A DNA stretch of 64,000 nt from Pleomorphomonas sp. NRK KF1 (lineage in GTDB: Bacteria > Pseudomonadota > Alphaproteobacteria > Rhizobiales > Pleomorphomonadaceae), in NCBI RefSeq assembly GCF_023721755.1, contig NZ_JAMDLH010000007.1, positions 1 through 64,000 on the forward strand, in the 5' to 3' direction. The notes under the pieces are model-generated. The model saw only the letters and a list, made by a program, of their open reading frames with translations, made no database searches and was not told the DNA's origin. How positions within the stretch are numbered: position 1 is the first letter of the stretch; each line of letters begins with the position of its first letter. Positions 1 through 8,268 of this stretch are shown piece by piece. The position numbers were made by a program, and so were the translations under genes.

Positions 1-48
1 TGGTACTCCGTCTCAAGACGCGGGAGAGTAGGTCGCTGCCAGGCCTGC
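1..48 (+). rRNA. rrf: 5S ribosomal RNA, 3' end (partial)
   Basis: The first bases (GGTACTCCGTCTCAAGACGC, then GGGAGAGTAGGTCGCTGCCAGGCCTGC) match the conserved 3' half of alphaproteobacterial 5S rRNA, which ends in a GCCAGGCCTGC closing strand. The gene starts outside the window, so an rRNA operon reads into it from the left on the plus strand. The 3' end at about 48 is placed by analogy with the family. Confidence 0.93.
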
Positions 49-111
49 AAAGGGCAAGACAAGACAACAAAACACACGACACAAACCTCTTCACAAAACA
101 AACAAACACAC

Positions 112-147
112 AAAGCCCTCCGAGAGAGAAATCTCCGGAGGGCTTTG
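112..147 (+). terminator. Rho-independent terminator of the rRNA operon
   Basis: An 11-bp perfect inverted repeat (AAAGCCCTCCG / CGGAGGGCTTT) encloses a GAGA-GAAA-TCTC inner hairpin with a single bulged A. It lies 64 bases after the 5S end, preceded by an A/C-rich stretch, and ends in CTTTG. Its place just behind the 5S gene makes it the likely rrn operon terminator. Confidence 0.8.
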
Positions 148-217
148 TCGTATCACGAACCTCAAACGTAGAAACGCTAACGCGTCTTTACAATCGCAGC
201 TGTCCGGCCGCGGATGG

Positions 218-727
218 CTACCGCATGTCGCGCTCATAGCGAAGTACGACGATGTTGCCGCGGCGGTTGGGTGTCTCCCTGGCGTGCTCACCGGTCAGGC
301 GAAAGCCGACCCGTTCAAGAAGTTTCATCGAGGGGATGTTCCCCCGATCCACGGTGGCGAAGATCGAGGCGAGAGATGCATCCTGAGCCGCGATCAGGTG
401 CTGGATAGCCTCGCTTGCCAGTCCAAGGCCGCGATGCCTCGGCACGAGCCAGTATCCGAGCTCAGCGGTGGTGCCGCTTCTGACCAGGCCGATGACGCCG
501 ATGAGTTCATCCGATCTTCTCGACGCGATGGCGTAGGCCTGAGGCGGGTTCATGCTTGCGTTGTCGGTAATGAAGCTTTCGGCATCCTCACGCCGATAGG
601 GGAAAGGCACCGTAGGCAGCCATTGCGCAGTGTCCCAGTCGTTCAGCGCTTCAACGAGGCGAGAAACGTCCTTCGCTTCAAGAGGGCGCAAGCGAATCCG
701 TTCGGTGTCGACAATGTTCAAGGACAT
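218..727 (-). CDS. GNAT family N-acetyltransferase (RimJ/RimL-like)
   Basis: 169-residue protein of the acetyl-CoA-dependent N-acetyltransferase fold, closest in layout to RimJ/RimL-type enzymes. It begins TERIRLRPLEAKDVSRLVEA, typical for the family's first strand and helix, has the central ELGYWLVPRHRGLGLASEA segment (acetyl-CoA loop of the R/Q-x-x-G-x-G/A type, residues about 95-115), and ends with NIPSMKLLERVGFR, the usual C-terminal motif. The ATG at 727 is preferred over an upstream in-frame start at 802 because the fold begins directly after it. It follows the YbaN-like gene by 43 bases on the same strand, so the two may be co-transcribed. The acetyl acceptor is unknown. Confidence 0.85.
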   Translation of the reverse strand: MSLNIVDTERIRLRPLEAKDVSRLVEALNDWDTAQWLPTVPFPYRREDAESFITDNASMNPPQAYAIASRRSDELIGVIGLVRSGTTAELGYWLVPRHRGLGLASEAIQHLIAAQDASLASIFATVDRGNIPSMKLLERVGFRLTGEHARETPNRRGNIVVLRYERDMR

Positions 728-770
728 CTGCACCCTGTCTGATTGGTAACTGAGGCCAGCTGCAACGCAT

Positions 771-1124
771 TCACTCCGGGCGCGACCAGACGTAGATGCC
801 AATCAACACGAAAGTCGAGGCGACGATCGCCATGAGCATCAGGCCGGGCTGGCTCCCTTTGTAGAAGGCATAGAAGCCGAGCGCCATTCCGACCGTCGAC
901 AGAAGTTTGCCCGAGCGCGGAATGGCGCCTCGCTCCCGCCAGGCGGCGAGGAGCGGCCCGAAACGGCGGTGCGACAGCAGCCACGCCTCGAGGCGAGGCG
1001 ACGAGCGCGCGAAGCAGGCGGCGGCAATCAGGAGAAAGGGCGTCGTCGGCAAAAGCGGAAGCGCCACGCCGATCGCCCCGATGACCACCATCAGGCAGCC
1101 GATGATCAAATAGGCCTGACGCAT
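771..1124 (-). CDS. YbaN/DUF454 family inner-membrane protein
   Basis: 117-residue membrane protein of the YbaN (DUF454) family, function unknown. The diagnostic N-terminal stretch is present: a first membrane helix, then LPLLPTTPFLLIAAACFARS, SSPRLEAWLL and a basic loop, followed by two more hydrophobic segments (residues about 70-112). Length agrees with E. coli YbaN (about 125). The ATG at 1124 gives the family N-terminus (MRQAYLIIGCLM); another in-frame ATG lies at 1163 and neither has a strong ribosome site. It is transcribed away from bioY, with the GNAT gene downstream. Confidence 0.82.
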   Translation of the reverse strand: MRQAYLIIGCLMVVIGAIGVALPLLPTTPFLLIAAACFARSSPRLEAWLLSHRRFGPLLAAWRERGAIPRSGKLLSTVGMALGFYAFYKGSQPGLMLMAIVASTFVLIGIYVWSRPE

Positions 1125-1484
1125 GCACCAAACCGTTTCGTCGCGGTGGGCGAGAGCGCCCATTTCCGAGAACGAGACTATGCGAGGCGTTCGCAACGGG
1201 CAACCGGGGACAAGCACGCGGGCTATACGCGTTCCGCTTCCGTCAGGTTCCGCCCGGAAGGTCAAAACCTGACGGAAGCGGTATTGGTTGACGATGGCAC
1301 GGGCTTGGAGCTTATCCACCGGTGGAGACTTTGCCTTGCATACGTAGTGTCTCGTATGGTTTGGTGCCCGGTCATCTTGACGACGCACCGGCTTGATGTT
1401 TTTGTCCGCAGGAAAGCTGTCGCGATCGCGGGCGCCATGTCGTGATCGACGGGGCCGCGACGCCACGCCGGAAAGGACCGAGAC
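1125..1484. other. Intergenic region between ybaN and bioY (divergent)
   Basis: No gene is supported in these 360 bases. The region must hold the promoters of two diverging units. It contains a 48-bp palindromic repeat (1234-1281) and an inverted repeat CATACG-N8-CGTATG (1339-1358). The latter overlaps a weak promoter-like pair TTGCCT (1331) and TATGGT (1355) with 18-base spacing, pointing toward bioY. Confidence 0.6.
1234..1281. repeat. 48-bp palindromic dispersed repeat, copy A
   Basis: Perfect 16-bp arms (CCGCTTCCGTCAGGTT at 1234-1249 and its reverse complement at 1266-1281) flank a 16-base loop. About 41 of 48 positions match, in the opposite orientation, a second copy at 12813-12860. 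Both loci also share the flank ATACGCGTTCCGCTT (1225-1239 here). Intergenic placement and symmetry suggest a REP- or MITE-like element. Confidence 0.75.
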
Positions 1485-2063
1485 TTGATCACTCTGAACC
1501 AATCGTCCACCGCCTTCACCCGTTCGCTCGCCAGCTCCAGCCGCGCCGTCAAGGTGACGGCGGTCGTGTTCGGCTCGCTGCTGATCGCCGCCGCGTCCCA
1601 GATCGAGGTGCCCTTCTTCCCGGTGCCGATGACGATGCAGACGTTCGCCGTGTTGCTGGTCGGTCTGCTGTTCGGCGCCCGCCTCGGCGCCGCCGCTGTT
1701 GTCGCCTATCTGGCCGAAGCGGCCATCGGCCTGCCGGTGCTGTCGGGTGGTGATACGCTGTGGACGCTCCTCGTCAAGCCGACGACCTCCGGTTATCTCG
1801 TCGGCTTCGTGGGCGCCGCCTTTGTTGCCGGACTGATTGCCGAGCGCACCGCCGGCCGCATCTGGGGCCTCGTCGTGGCCGCCGTCGCTGGTGAAGCGGT
1901 GCTGATGGTGCTCGGCGTCGCTTTCCTCGCTTGGCTCATCGGCGTGGAGAGCGCCGTTACTTACGGTTTCGTTCCGTTCGTTCTCGGCGATGTCTTGAAG
2001 ATCGTGCTGGCCGTGGCGGTCGCCCGCGGCTTGGGGCGCCTGTCGCTTTCGACGGCGCTCTGA
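1485..2063 (+). CDS. bioY: Biotin transporter BioY (ECF S component)
   Basis: 192-residue integral membrane protein, the substrate-binding S component of biotin uptake. Family signatures are clear: SQIEVPFFPVPMTMQTFAV, the GARLGAAAVVAYLAEAAIGLP helix, and the GYLVGFVGAA segment, within six hydrophobic spans. The start is a TTG at 1485 behind an AAAGGA ribosome site 8 bases upstream; no in-frame ATG or GTG gives a better N-terminus. No bioM/bioN genes adjoin, so it is a solitary BioY, which can import biotin alone or borrow an energising module. No BioR-type TTATCTATAA site was seen upstream. A strong hairpin terminator follows. Confidence 0.93.
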   Translation: MITLNQSSTAFTRSLASSSRAVKVTAVVFGSLLIAAASQIEVPFFPVPMTMQTFAVLLVGLLFGARLGAAAVVAYLAEAAIGLPVLSGGDTLWTLLVKPTTSGYLVGFVGAAFVAGLIAERTAGRIWGLVVAAVAGEAVLMVLGVAFLAWLIGVESAVTYGFVPFVLGDVLKIVLAVAVARGLGRLSLSTAL

Positions 2064-2089
2064 GGCAGGCTCATTTCAGAAAACGTTCA

Positions 2090-2123
2090 GGCGGCCGCCG
2101 GTTTTCCCGGCGGCCGCCGTTTT
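2090..2123 (+). terminator. Terminator of bioY
   Basis: A 12-bp GC-only stem (GGCGGCCGCCGG / CCGGCGGCCGCC) with loop TTTTC is followed by GTTTTA, 27 bases after the bioY stop codon. Confidence 0.85.
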
Positions 2124-2241
2124 ATGGAGATAAGTCGCTTTTCTGCGCTCCGATTCAGGCTTTGGAAACGATCAGCTCGCAAACTGCTCACCCGCGGGGG
2201 CGGCTGCGACCATTCTGTCGAGCCGAGGAGTGACGAGGGCG

Positions 2242-4491
2242 ATGATCAGATCGGGCGCAATCGAGAAGAAGCGGCTGCGCGAGCTCTATCGCTACCGCAT
2301 TCTGGATACGCCTCCCGAGCCCGAGTTCGACGGTCTTTGCGATCTCGCCCGTAGCCTGCTTGGCGCCGAGGCGGCCGTCATCACCTTTCAGGACACCGAC
2401 CGTTCGTGGTGCAAGGCCTTCGCTGGCCGGCACGTAGCCACGCTTCCGCGCTCCGTTTCGGTGAGCGAGCAGGTCGTCGTGGCCGGCAAGGCAGTGGTCT
2501 ACGAGAATCTCGCCAGTGATCCGTTGTTCCGCGATCATCCGCTCGTTCAGGGCGAGAACGGCATGCGCGCCGCCGTCGGCGTACCGATCGAGGTCAAAAG
2601 GGGACTTTGCATTGGCGCGGTCGTGGCGATGTTCGACGAGCCGCGGAAGATCTCGGTCGCCGATATCGAGAACCTGCAGCGCCTGACGCGTGCCATTGTC
2701 GACCGGCTGCACCTCCGCCGCATTCGTATCGAACGCGAGGTCGACCAGATCACTCGTGCCAAGAAGGATGCCGAGATTGCCGCCCAGAAGTGGGAGATCG
2801 GCAAGCAGCGGCGCCTTCTGGAGCAGACCGCCCGTCTCGCCCGCATTGGCGGATGGGAGTATGACGTTGCCGCCGACCGCATGATCTGGTCGGCGGAAAT
2901 CTATCGCCTGCTGGAACTCGATGAGGCGGGCACGCCACCGGATCTCCTGACGTTGCTGGGCTATTGCCAGGAAGAAGCGGCAGGCGAAGTCAAGCGGCTG
3001 ATCGTTCGCGTTCTGACGCGCGGCGAGTCCTTCGAAACGGAAATCCCGCTGACCACCGAGTCCGGCCGGCGACGCTGGGCGCGTTGCGTCTGCGAGGCGG
3101 AGGTCCAGCGCGGCAAGGTCGTTCGTCTTCTCGGTACGGTGCAGGACACGACCTTGCAGCGGGCGACCGAGGAAGAGGTCAACTTCATCGCCACCCACGA
3201 CATGGTTACGGGGCTTCTCAACCGCGCCGTATTCCAGGAGAGGCTCGACCGGGCCTTGGCCTTCCGGACGCCGGCTCGGACCGTCGGTCTCTATCTGATC
3301 GACGTCGACCATTTCAAATCGGTCAACGACACACTCGGACACCATGCCGGGGACGTGCTGCTCGCCGAGGTAGGGCGGCGATTGCGCGAGGCGGTCGGCG
3401 AACTCGGCATCGTCGCCCGGCTCGGCGGCGACGAGTTCGCGCTGATGATGCCGGACTGCGGCGGCGAGAGCGAGCTGATCGCCATCGGCGAACAGATGAT
3501 GCGCGGCCTGCAGGAGCCCATCGCCTATGATGCGGAGTCGATACCGGTGACCATCTCCGTCGGTATCGCGCGCTCGCCCTCCGGTACGCCGGCCGATCTG
3601 CTGTTCAAGGATGCCGACATCGCCCTTTACGAGGCCAAGGGCGAGGGGCGGAACCGCTTCGTGCTGTTCGATCGGGCGATGCGGGAAGCCATCGAGCTGC
3701 GCCACTCCATCCTCAGGGCGATCCGCCAGGCCATCGACCGGGGCGACCTGCGCCTCCACTACCAACCCAAGTATTCTCTACGCACGGGCGTGCTGGCCGG
3801 CTTCGAAGCCTTGTTGCGCTGGCACCGTCCGGACGGCTTCATCGCCAGTCCCGGCTTTTTCGGCATCGCCCTCGATGATCCGCAACTCGGCCTCGCCATC
3901 GGCGACCTTGTCATCCGCGAGGCGGTGCGTCAGGCGGCCGACTGGCGTGCGCGCGGCATCGTCTTCGATCACGTGGCGATCAACGTTGCCACGCCCCAGT
4001 TCCGGCGCGGCGACCTATGCGATTGCCTCACCGCCGCGCTCGACGAGTTCGGCGTGCCGCCGGCGGCGCTGATGGTCGAGGTAACGGAGAACGTCCTGTT
4101 GTCCAAGGTGGCCGACGAGGTGCAGACGACGCTGTCGCAACTGGCCGACAAGGGCATCAAGATCGCCCTCGACGACTTCGGCACCGGCTATGCCTCACTG
4201 AGTCACCTCAAGGATTTCCCGGTCGACCTCCTGAAGATCGATCGTTCCTTCGTGGCGACGCTGACCGAGGAACGCGAAAGCCGCTCCATCGTGCGCGGCA
4301 TCACCGCGCTTGCCCACGACCTCGGCATCCCGGTGATCGCGGAAGGCGTCGAGACCTCGGCCCAACGCGACATGCTCCGGCATTTCGGTGTCGATTTCGG
4401 GCAGGGCTACCTGTTCTCGCGCGCCATGCTGCCGGCGCAGATCGAGGCGTCGGGGCTGGTCAGCATGACCGCCGCCCAAGTTCGTGCCTGA
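2242..4491 (+). CDS. GAF-PAS-GGDEF-EAL cyclic-di-GMP turnover protein
   Basis: 749-residue cytoplasmic signalling protein with no membrane spans. Order of domains: GAF (about 15-160, with the usual YRILDTPPEPEFD opening), a linker helix, PAS (about 200-300, WEYDVAADRMIWSAEIYRLL), GGDEF diguanylate cyclase (about 310-475) and EAL phosphodiesterase (about 485-740). The cyclase motif is intact (RLGGDEFAL), but no RxxD inhibitory site precedes it. The phosphodiesterase keeps its key acidic residues (FEALLRW, VEVTEN, DDFGTGYASL, LKIDRSF, EGVET), so both activities are possible. The ATG at 2242, with GAGGAG upstream, was chosen over a GTG at 2230 that overlaps that site. It stands alone and converges on eda. 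Confidence 0.93.
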   Translation: MIRSGAIEKKRLRELYRYRILDTPPEPEFDGLCDLARSLLGAEAAVITFQDTDRSWCKAFAGRHVATLPRSVSVSEQVVVAGKAVVYENLASDPLFRDHPLVQGENGMRAAVGVPIEVKRGLCIGAVVAMFDEPRKISVADIENLQRLTRAIVDRLHLRRIRIEREVDQITRAKKDAEIAAQKWEIGKQRRLLEQTARLARIGGWEYDVAADRMIWSAEIYRLLELDEAGTPPDLLTLLGYCQEEAAGEVKRLIVRVLTRGESFETEIPLTTESGRRRWARCVCEAEVQRGKVVRLLGTVQDTTLQRATEEEVNFIATHDMVTGLLNRAVFQERLDRALAFRTPARTVGLYLIDVDHFKSVNDTLGHHAGDVLLAEVGRRLREAVGELGIVARLGGDEFALMMPDCGGESELIAIGEQMMRGLQEPIAYDAESIPVTISVGIARSPSGTPADLLFKDADIALYEAKGEGRNRFVLFDRAMREAIELRHSILRAIRQAIDRGDLRLHYQPKYSLRTGVLAGFEALLRWHRPDGFIASPGFFGIALDDPQLGLAIGDLVIREAVRQAADWRARGIVFDHVAINVATPQFRRGDLCDCLTAALDEFGVPPAALMVEVTENVLLSKVADEVQTTLSQLADKGIKIALDDFGTGYASLSHLKDFPVDLLKIDRSFVATLTEERESRSIVRGITALAHDLGIPVIAEGVETSAQRDMLRHFGVDFGQGYLFSRAMLPAQIEASGLVSMTAAQVRA

Positions 4492-4504
4492 GCGCGAAAC
4501 GACT

Positions 4505-4532
4505 TCGCCGACCGGTTTGACCCGATCGGCGA
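4505..4532. terminator. Hairpin between convergent genes (possible bidirectional terminator)
   Basis: TCGCCGA-C-CGG and CCG-A-TCGGCGA form a stem with one mismatch between the stop codons of the GGDEF-EAL gene and eda. There is no U-run on either strand, so the terminator role rests mainly on position. Confidence 0.4.
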
Positions 4533-4560
4533 TACGGCATTTCCAGATTCGTTGCAGCTG

Positions 4561-5193
4561 TCAGGCGGCGATCGCCGCCGCTTCTCTCGCCAGCTGCTCG
4601 ATGCGCGCCCAGTCGCCCGCCTTGACGGCGTCGGTCGGCGCCACCCAGGAGCCGCCGACGCAGACGACGTTCTTCAGCTTGAGATAGTCGGCCGCGTTGT
4701 CGAGGCTGACGCCGCCGGTCGGGCAGAACACCATCTCGCCGAGCGGCGAGGCCAGCGCCTGCAGGTACTTCGGGCCGCCGGCCGGACCGGCCGGGAAGAA
4801 CTTGACGATGCGGTAGCCCTTGTCGCGGGCCACCATCGCTTCCGATGCCGTGGCGACGCCGGGCAGGAGCGGAACGTTGAGCTCGATCGCCGCGTCGAGC
4901 AGATCGGGCGTCGCGCCGGGGCTGACCAGGAATTTGGCGCCCGCTTCGACGGCAGCCTTGGCCTGGGCACGGTCGAGCACGGTTCCGGCCCCGACCACGC
5001 CGCCTTTGATCCGGCTCATCGCCCGGATGGCGTCGAGCGCCGCCGGCGTCCGCAGCGTCACTTCCAGCGCCGGCAGGCCACCCTTGACCAGCGCGGTGCC
5101 GAGCGGCACGGCGTCTTCCAGGCGGTCGATGATCAGCACCGGAACCACCGGCGCGCGGCGGAGAACGGCGAGAAGGGCGGAGGTGTCGAACAT
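4561..5193 (-). CDS. eda: KDPG/KHG aldolase (bifunctional 4-hydroxy-2-oxoglutarate aldolase)
   Basis: 210-residue class I aldolase that splits 2-keto-3-deoxy-6-phosphogluconate to pyruvate and glyceraldehyde 3-phosphate, the last step of the Entner-Doudoroff route. The catalytic set is visible: Glu44 in ALEVTLRT, the Schiff-base Lys131 in IVKFFPAG, and the phosphate-site Thr in FCPTGGVS. Length equals the family norm. The ATG at 5193 has an AAAGGA site seven bases upstream. A LacI-type regulator lies 153 bases upstream on the same strand, so eda is probably under sugar-acid control. edd and zwf are not in the window. Confidence 0.95.
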   Translation of the reverse strand: MFDTSALLAVLRRAPVVPVLIIDRLEDAVPLGTALVKGGLPALEVTLRTPAALDAIRAMSRIKGGVVGAGTVLDRAQAKAAVEAGAKFLVSPGATPDLLDAAIELNVPLLPGVATASEAMVARDKGYRIVKFFPAGPAGGPKYLQALASPLGEMVFCPTGGVSLDNAADYLKLKNVVCVGGSWVAPTDAVKAGDWARIEQLAREAAAIAA

Positions 5194-5346
5194 GGCGTGT
5201 CCTTTGGTATCGTCGATCGTGGCGCGCTGGTCACGCCTGACGGCATGCAGGCGTCGGTTCGCACCAACCGGCAGAGGGCGGCAGGATCGTCGGCAACGCT
5301 GCGAGCATCCTACCATTCCACGCTGGTATGGCAGAAAACGACCGGA

Positions 5347-6381
5347 TCAGCCACTCGATTCCCGAATGACCAGATGCGGAGCTATGAGTTTATGCTCGAA
5401 CGGCGGCTCCTCGCCGACGATCAGCGCGTAGATGGCACGCGCCGCTTCCCGGCCGATCTCCTCGGAACCGTTCTCGACCGTGGTCAGGGCCGGTGCCCAG
5501 GTTTCCGAGCCATCGACGTCGTCGTAGCCGGTCACGGCCATATCGACGCCGGGGCGGATGCCGAGGCGGGCGAAGCTGCTCATCAGGCCGAAGGCGAGCA
5601 CGTCGTTGAAGCAGACGACGGCGGACGGGCGCGGCGAATGGTTGGCGATGATTTCCGCCGCCTTGCGGCCGTCGCCCTGGGTCATCAGCTCGGGGATGTC
5701 GAGCACCGGGGTCAGACCGGCTTCGGTCATCGCCTCGCGGAAGCCGGCGTAACGGTCACGACCCGACGAGGTGGAGCGCAGGCCGCCGACGAAGGCGATG
5801 TCCTTGTGGCCCTTGCCGATCAGGAGGCGGGTGATTTCGTACATGCCGTGGCGGTCGTCGCCGCGCACGCTCGGGGCGTTGGCGCCGTCGATGTCGCGGC
5901 AGACCAGCGTCACCGGCGTGCCGGTGCGCATGATGGCTTCGATGTCGGCGACGGTGGTGCCGACGGACGGGCAGAGCACCAGACCGTCGGCGTTCTGCTG
6001 CTGCAGCACCTGGACGAAATTGCGCTGGCGCTCGATGCTGTCGCGGTGATTGCAGATGAGGATGGTGAGGCCGTAGGTCTCGAGCTCGCTCTCGACGGCG
6101 CGAAACACCTCGGCGAAATAGGGGTTGAGCACGTCGTGCACCACCACGCCGACGATGTCGGTGCGGGCGGTGCGCAGCGAGGCGGCCTGCCGGTTGTAGA
6201 TGTAGCCCATCTCGGCGGCCAGCGCCTGAACGCGCTTGCGCGTTTCGGCCGAGACGGCCGGGTTGTCGCGCAGCGCCAGGGAGACCGTCGCAGTCGACAC
6301 CTCGAGCTGCGCGGCGAGCTGGCTCAGCGTCACGCGGCGGCGTCGGAATCGGCGAAGGTCTTCCCGTTTGTTGGTGGTCAT
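5347..6381 (-). CDS. LacI family transcriptional regulator
   Basis: 344-residue repressor. The N-terminal helix-turn-helix (VTLSQLAAQLEVSTATVSLAL, residues about 17-37) and the hinge (AETRKRVQALAAEMGY) are classic LacI/GalR. The periplasmic-binding-like effector domain follows (DIVGVVVHDVLNPYFAEV, and ETWAPALTTVENGSEEIGREAA near the end). It sits directly upstream of eda in the same direction, so it likely controls itself and sugar-acid catabolism. A candidate operator TACCA-N8-TGGTA lies between the two genes at 5311-5328. The effector cannot be read from the sequence. Confidence 0.93.
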   Translation of the reverse strand: MTTNKREDLRRFRRRRVTLSQLAAQLEVSTATVSLALRDNPAVSAETRKRVQALAAEMGYIYNRQAASLRTARTDIVGVVVHDVLNPYFAEVFRAVESELETYGLTILICNHRDSIERQRNFVQVLQQQNADGLVLCPSVGTTVADIEAIMRTGTPVTLVCRDIDGANAPSVRGDDRHGMYEITRLLIGKGHKDIAFVGGLRSTSSGRDRYAGFREAMTEAGLTPVLDIPELMTQGDGRKAAEIIANHSPRPSAVVCFNDVLAFGLMSSFARLGIRPGVDMAVTGYDDVDGSETWAPALTTVENGSEEIGREAARAIYALIVGEEPPFEHKLIAPHLVIRESSG

Positions 6382-6483
6382 CTAGCGTCCTGTTTTCTGC
6401 CGTCTCAATCGATCACATGAAACATAAGGACGGGCGGCGTCAACTGAATTGCCTACGTACGGAACCGGCCGCCGACGCTTCCC

Positions 6484-7422
6484 TCAGGAACGCGTCGCGG
6501 CCGCCATCTCGCGGGCGTGAACGACGCGCTCGCGGTGGAAGAGATAGAGCCCCGAGGCGACGACGACGCCGGCTCCCACGAGCGTCCAGATCGACGGCAC
6601 GTCGGAGAAGACGAGGTAGCCGGAGACGACCGTCCAGATGAGCTGGACGTAGCCGTAGGGGGCGAGGGTGGCGGCCGTCGCGAAGCGATGAGCGGTCATC
6701 ACCAGGAAGTGGCCGAAACCACCGGCGGCGCCCATGAAGATCAGGCCGGCCCAGACAAGCGGCGACGACGGCGTCTGCCAGACGAAGAGGAGCGGGGGAA
6801 TCAACAAGAGGCTCGGCACCGCGGCGAGCGAGATCACCAGCGAGCCCGGATTGACGCGCGTGGCGAGGTGGCGCGTGACGAGGTTGTAGACCGCGCCGGA
6901 CATCATCGACGTCAGCGCCAGCAGCATGGCCGGGTGGAAGGTGCCGAAGCCCGGCTGGGTGATCAGCAGCACGCCGAGGAAGCCGACGGCGATGGCGCCG
7001 ACGCGGCGGATGCCGATCTTCTCGTGCAGGAAGATCACCGACAGCAGGGTGATGACCATCGGCGACAGGAAGCCGATGGAGGTCACCTCGGCGACCTGCA
7101 GGTAGTGCAGGGCGCTGAAGTTGGCGAGCGTCATGATCGTCAGGAGCAAAGCCCTGAAGATCTGCAATCCGGGGCGTTCGAAGCGCCAGGCGCCGGGCGA
7201 GGACAGCGGGTTGAGCACCGCCATCGCCATCAGAAGGTTGATGACGTAGCGGAACCAGGACACCTCGATCACCGGCAGATGATAGCTCATCGCCTTGGCG
7301 GTCGTGTCGAGGCACGCAAAGACCATGGTCGAGCCGAATAGCGGGATCAGGGCCTTGAGGGGGGCGCGGGTGGGGGGAACGGGCGGCTGGGGCGAGGGCG
7401 CGCTTGGCCCGGGAAAGGACAT
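6484..7422 (-). CDS. EamA/DMT superfamily transporter
   Basis: 312-residue inner-membrane permease with ten hydrophobic spans in two EamA repeats, after a Pro-rich cytoplasmic leader of about 20 residues. Signature stretches include GSTMVFACLDTTAKAMSYHLP, VSWFRYVINLLMA and GFLGVLLITQPGF. Family members export metabolites or drugs; the substrate is not predictable. The ATG at 7422 was chosen; a GTG at 7473 would add 17 low-complexity residues and has no ribosome site. A MarR regulator is encoded 118 bases upstream on the same strand, suggesting inducible export. Confidence 0.88.
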   Translation of the reverse strand: MSFPGPSAPSPQPPVPPTRAPLKALIPLFGSTMVFACLDTTAKAMSYHLPVIEVSWFRYVINLLMAMAVLNPLSSPGAWRFERPGLQIFRALLLTIMTLANFSALHYLQVAEVTSIGFLSPMVITLLSVIFLHEKIGIRRVGAIAVGFLGVLLITQPGFGTFHPAMLLALTSMMSGAVYNLVTRHLATRVNPGSLVISLAAVPSLLLIPPLLFVWQTPSSPLVWAGLIFMGAAGGFGHFLVMTAHRFATAATLAPYGYVQLIWTVVSGYLVFSDVPSIWTLVGAGVVVASGLYLFHRERVVHAREMAAATRS

Positions 7423-7540
7423 CGGGGATTTCGCTGGCGAATGACGGGCTGGGCACCGGCGCGGGATCGCCACCGGATCGATTCAAAATCATACTAAAGT
7501 ATTGTTCTGGCCGATGTAAGCCCGTTCGTCGACGGCGCCG

Positions 7541-8077
7541 TCAGTCTGTGGCGCCTTCCTCGGCCTCCTCGCGCAGGATCGGCGCGGCCGGCTTGGCGGC
7601 AGCTTCAATCATCTCGTCGTCGTCATCGTCCGCATGGGCGGCAACGCCGGTCGGCAGCAGGTTCTTCTCGATCTGGCGCAGGAGCTTCTTGAGGCGCTTG
7701 CGGTCCTTCTCGTCGAGGCCGGCCAGCGCTTCCTTCTCGACGCGCTTCCAGACGGCATCCACCGCGCCGGCCCGCTCGCGGCCGGCATCGGTCAGGAACA
7801 CCCGGGCAAGGCGGCCGTCGGCGCTGGAGGTCTGGCGGGTGAGCAGGCCCTGCGCGCCCAGGCGGGAGATCATCTTGGTGACCGTCGGCGGCTGCACGGC
7901 GAGCTCGGCGGCGAGCTCCGACATCGACTGGCCGTCGCGTTCGGCCAGCGCCTTCAGCACGGCCTCCTGGCCGGGATGCAGGCCGATGCGGCCGAGATGG
8001 ACTGCGGCGCGTGTACGATGGACGCGAGCCGCCTGCACCAGGCGGTGAGTGACGCTCTTGCGATGGTTGAAGCTCAT
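7541..8077 (-). CDS. MarR family transcriptional regulator
   Basis: 178-residue winged-helix regulator. The HTH is clear (MSELAAELAVQPPTVTKMIS, residues about 52-71), followed by the wing (LLTRQTSSADGRLARVFLT) and a dimerisation helix. The C-terminal tail is unusual for the family: an acidic run (HADDDDDEMIE) and an Ala/Glu-rich end of about 35 residues. The ATG at 8077 follows GAGGGG. It lies upstream of the EamA transporter and divergent from the cobW gene, with 191 bases between them. Confidence 0.9.
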   Translation of the reverse strand: MSFNHRKSVTHRLVQAARVHRTRAAVHLGRIGLHPGQEAVLKALAERDGQSMSELAAELAVQPPTVTKMISRLGAQGLLTRQTSSADGRLARVFLTDAGRERAGAVDAVWKRVEKEALAGLDEKDRKRLKKLLRQIEKNLLPTGVAAHADDDDDEMIEAAAKPAAPILREEAEEGATD

Positions 8078-8268
8078 GCCCCTCGTCTCCGTCGTCGGCG
8101 CCGGCCGACGGGCCGTCGCTCTACACCTTTGAGTGATCCCCTTTTCACATGGAACTATGACACTTATTTAGGGGCCGAAGATTTTTCCATAAGCCGCCGT
8201 CCGCCTTTGTCGTGCGTCCGTCAGGAGGGCGTGCTAGGACAGCGGTCCTCTTATCCGTGGAGATGCGC

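Noticed and set aside
4552-6420. 622-codon plus-strand open frame
   Set aside because: Antisense shadow of eda and the lacI-type gene.
8078-8268. Zur or MarR operator between marR and cobW
   Set aside because: Only a loose CTTAT / ATAAG pair with wide spacing was found; no Zur-like palindrome.
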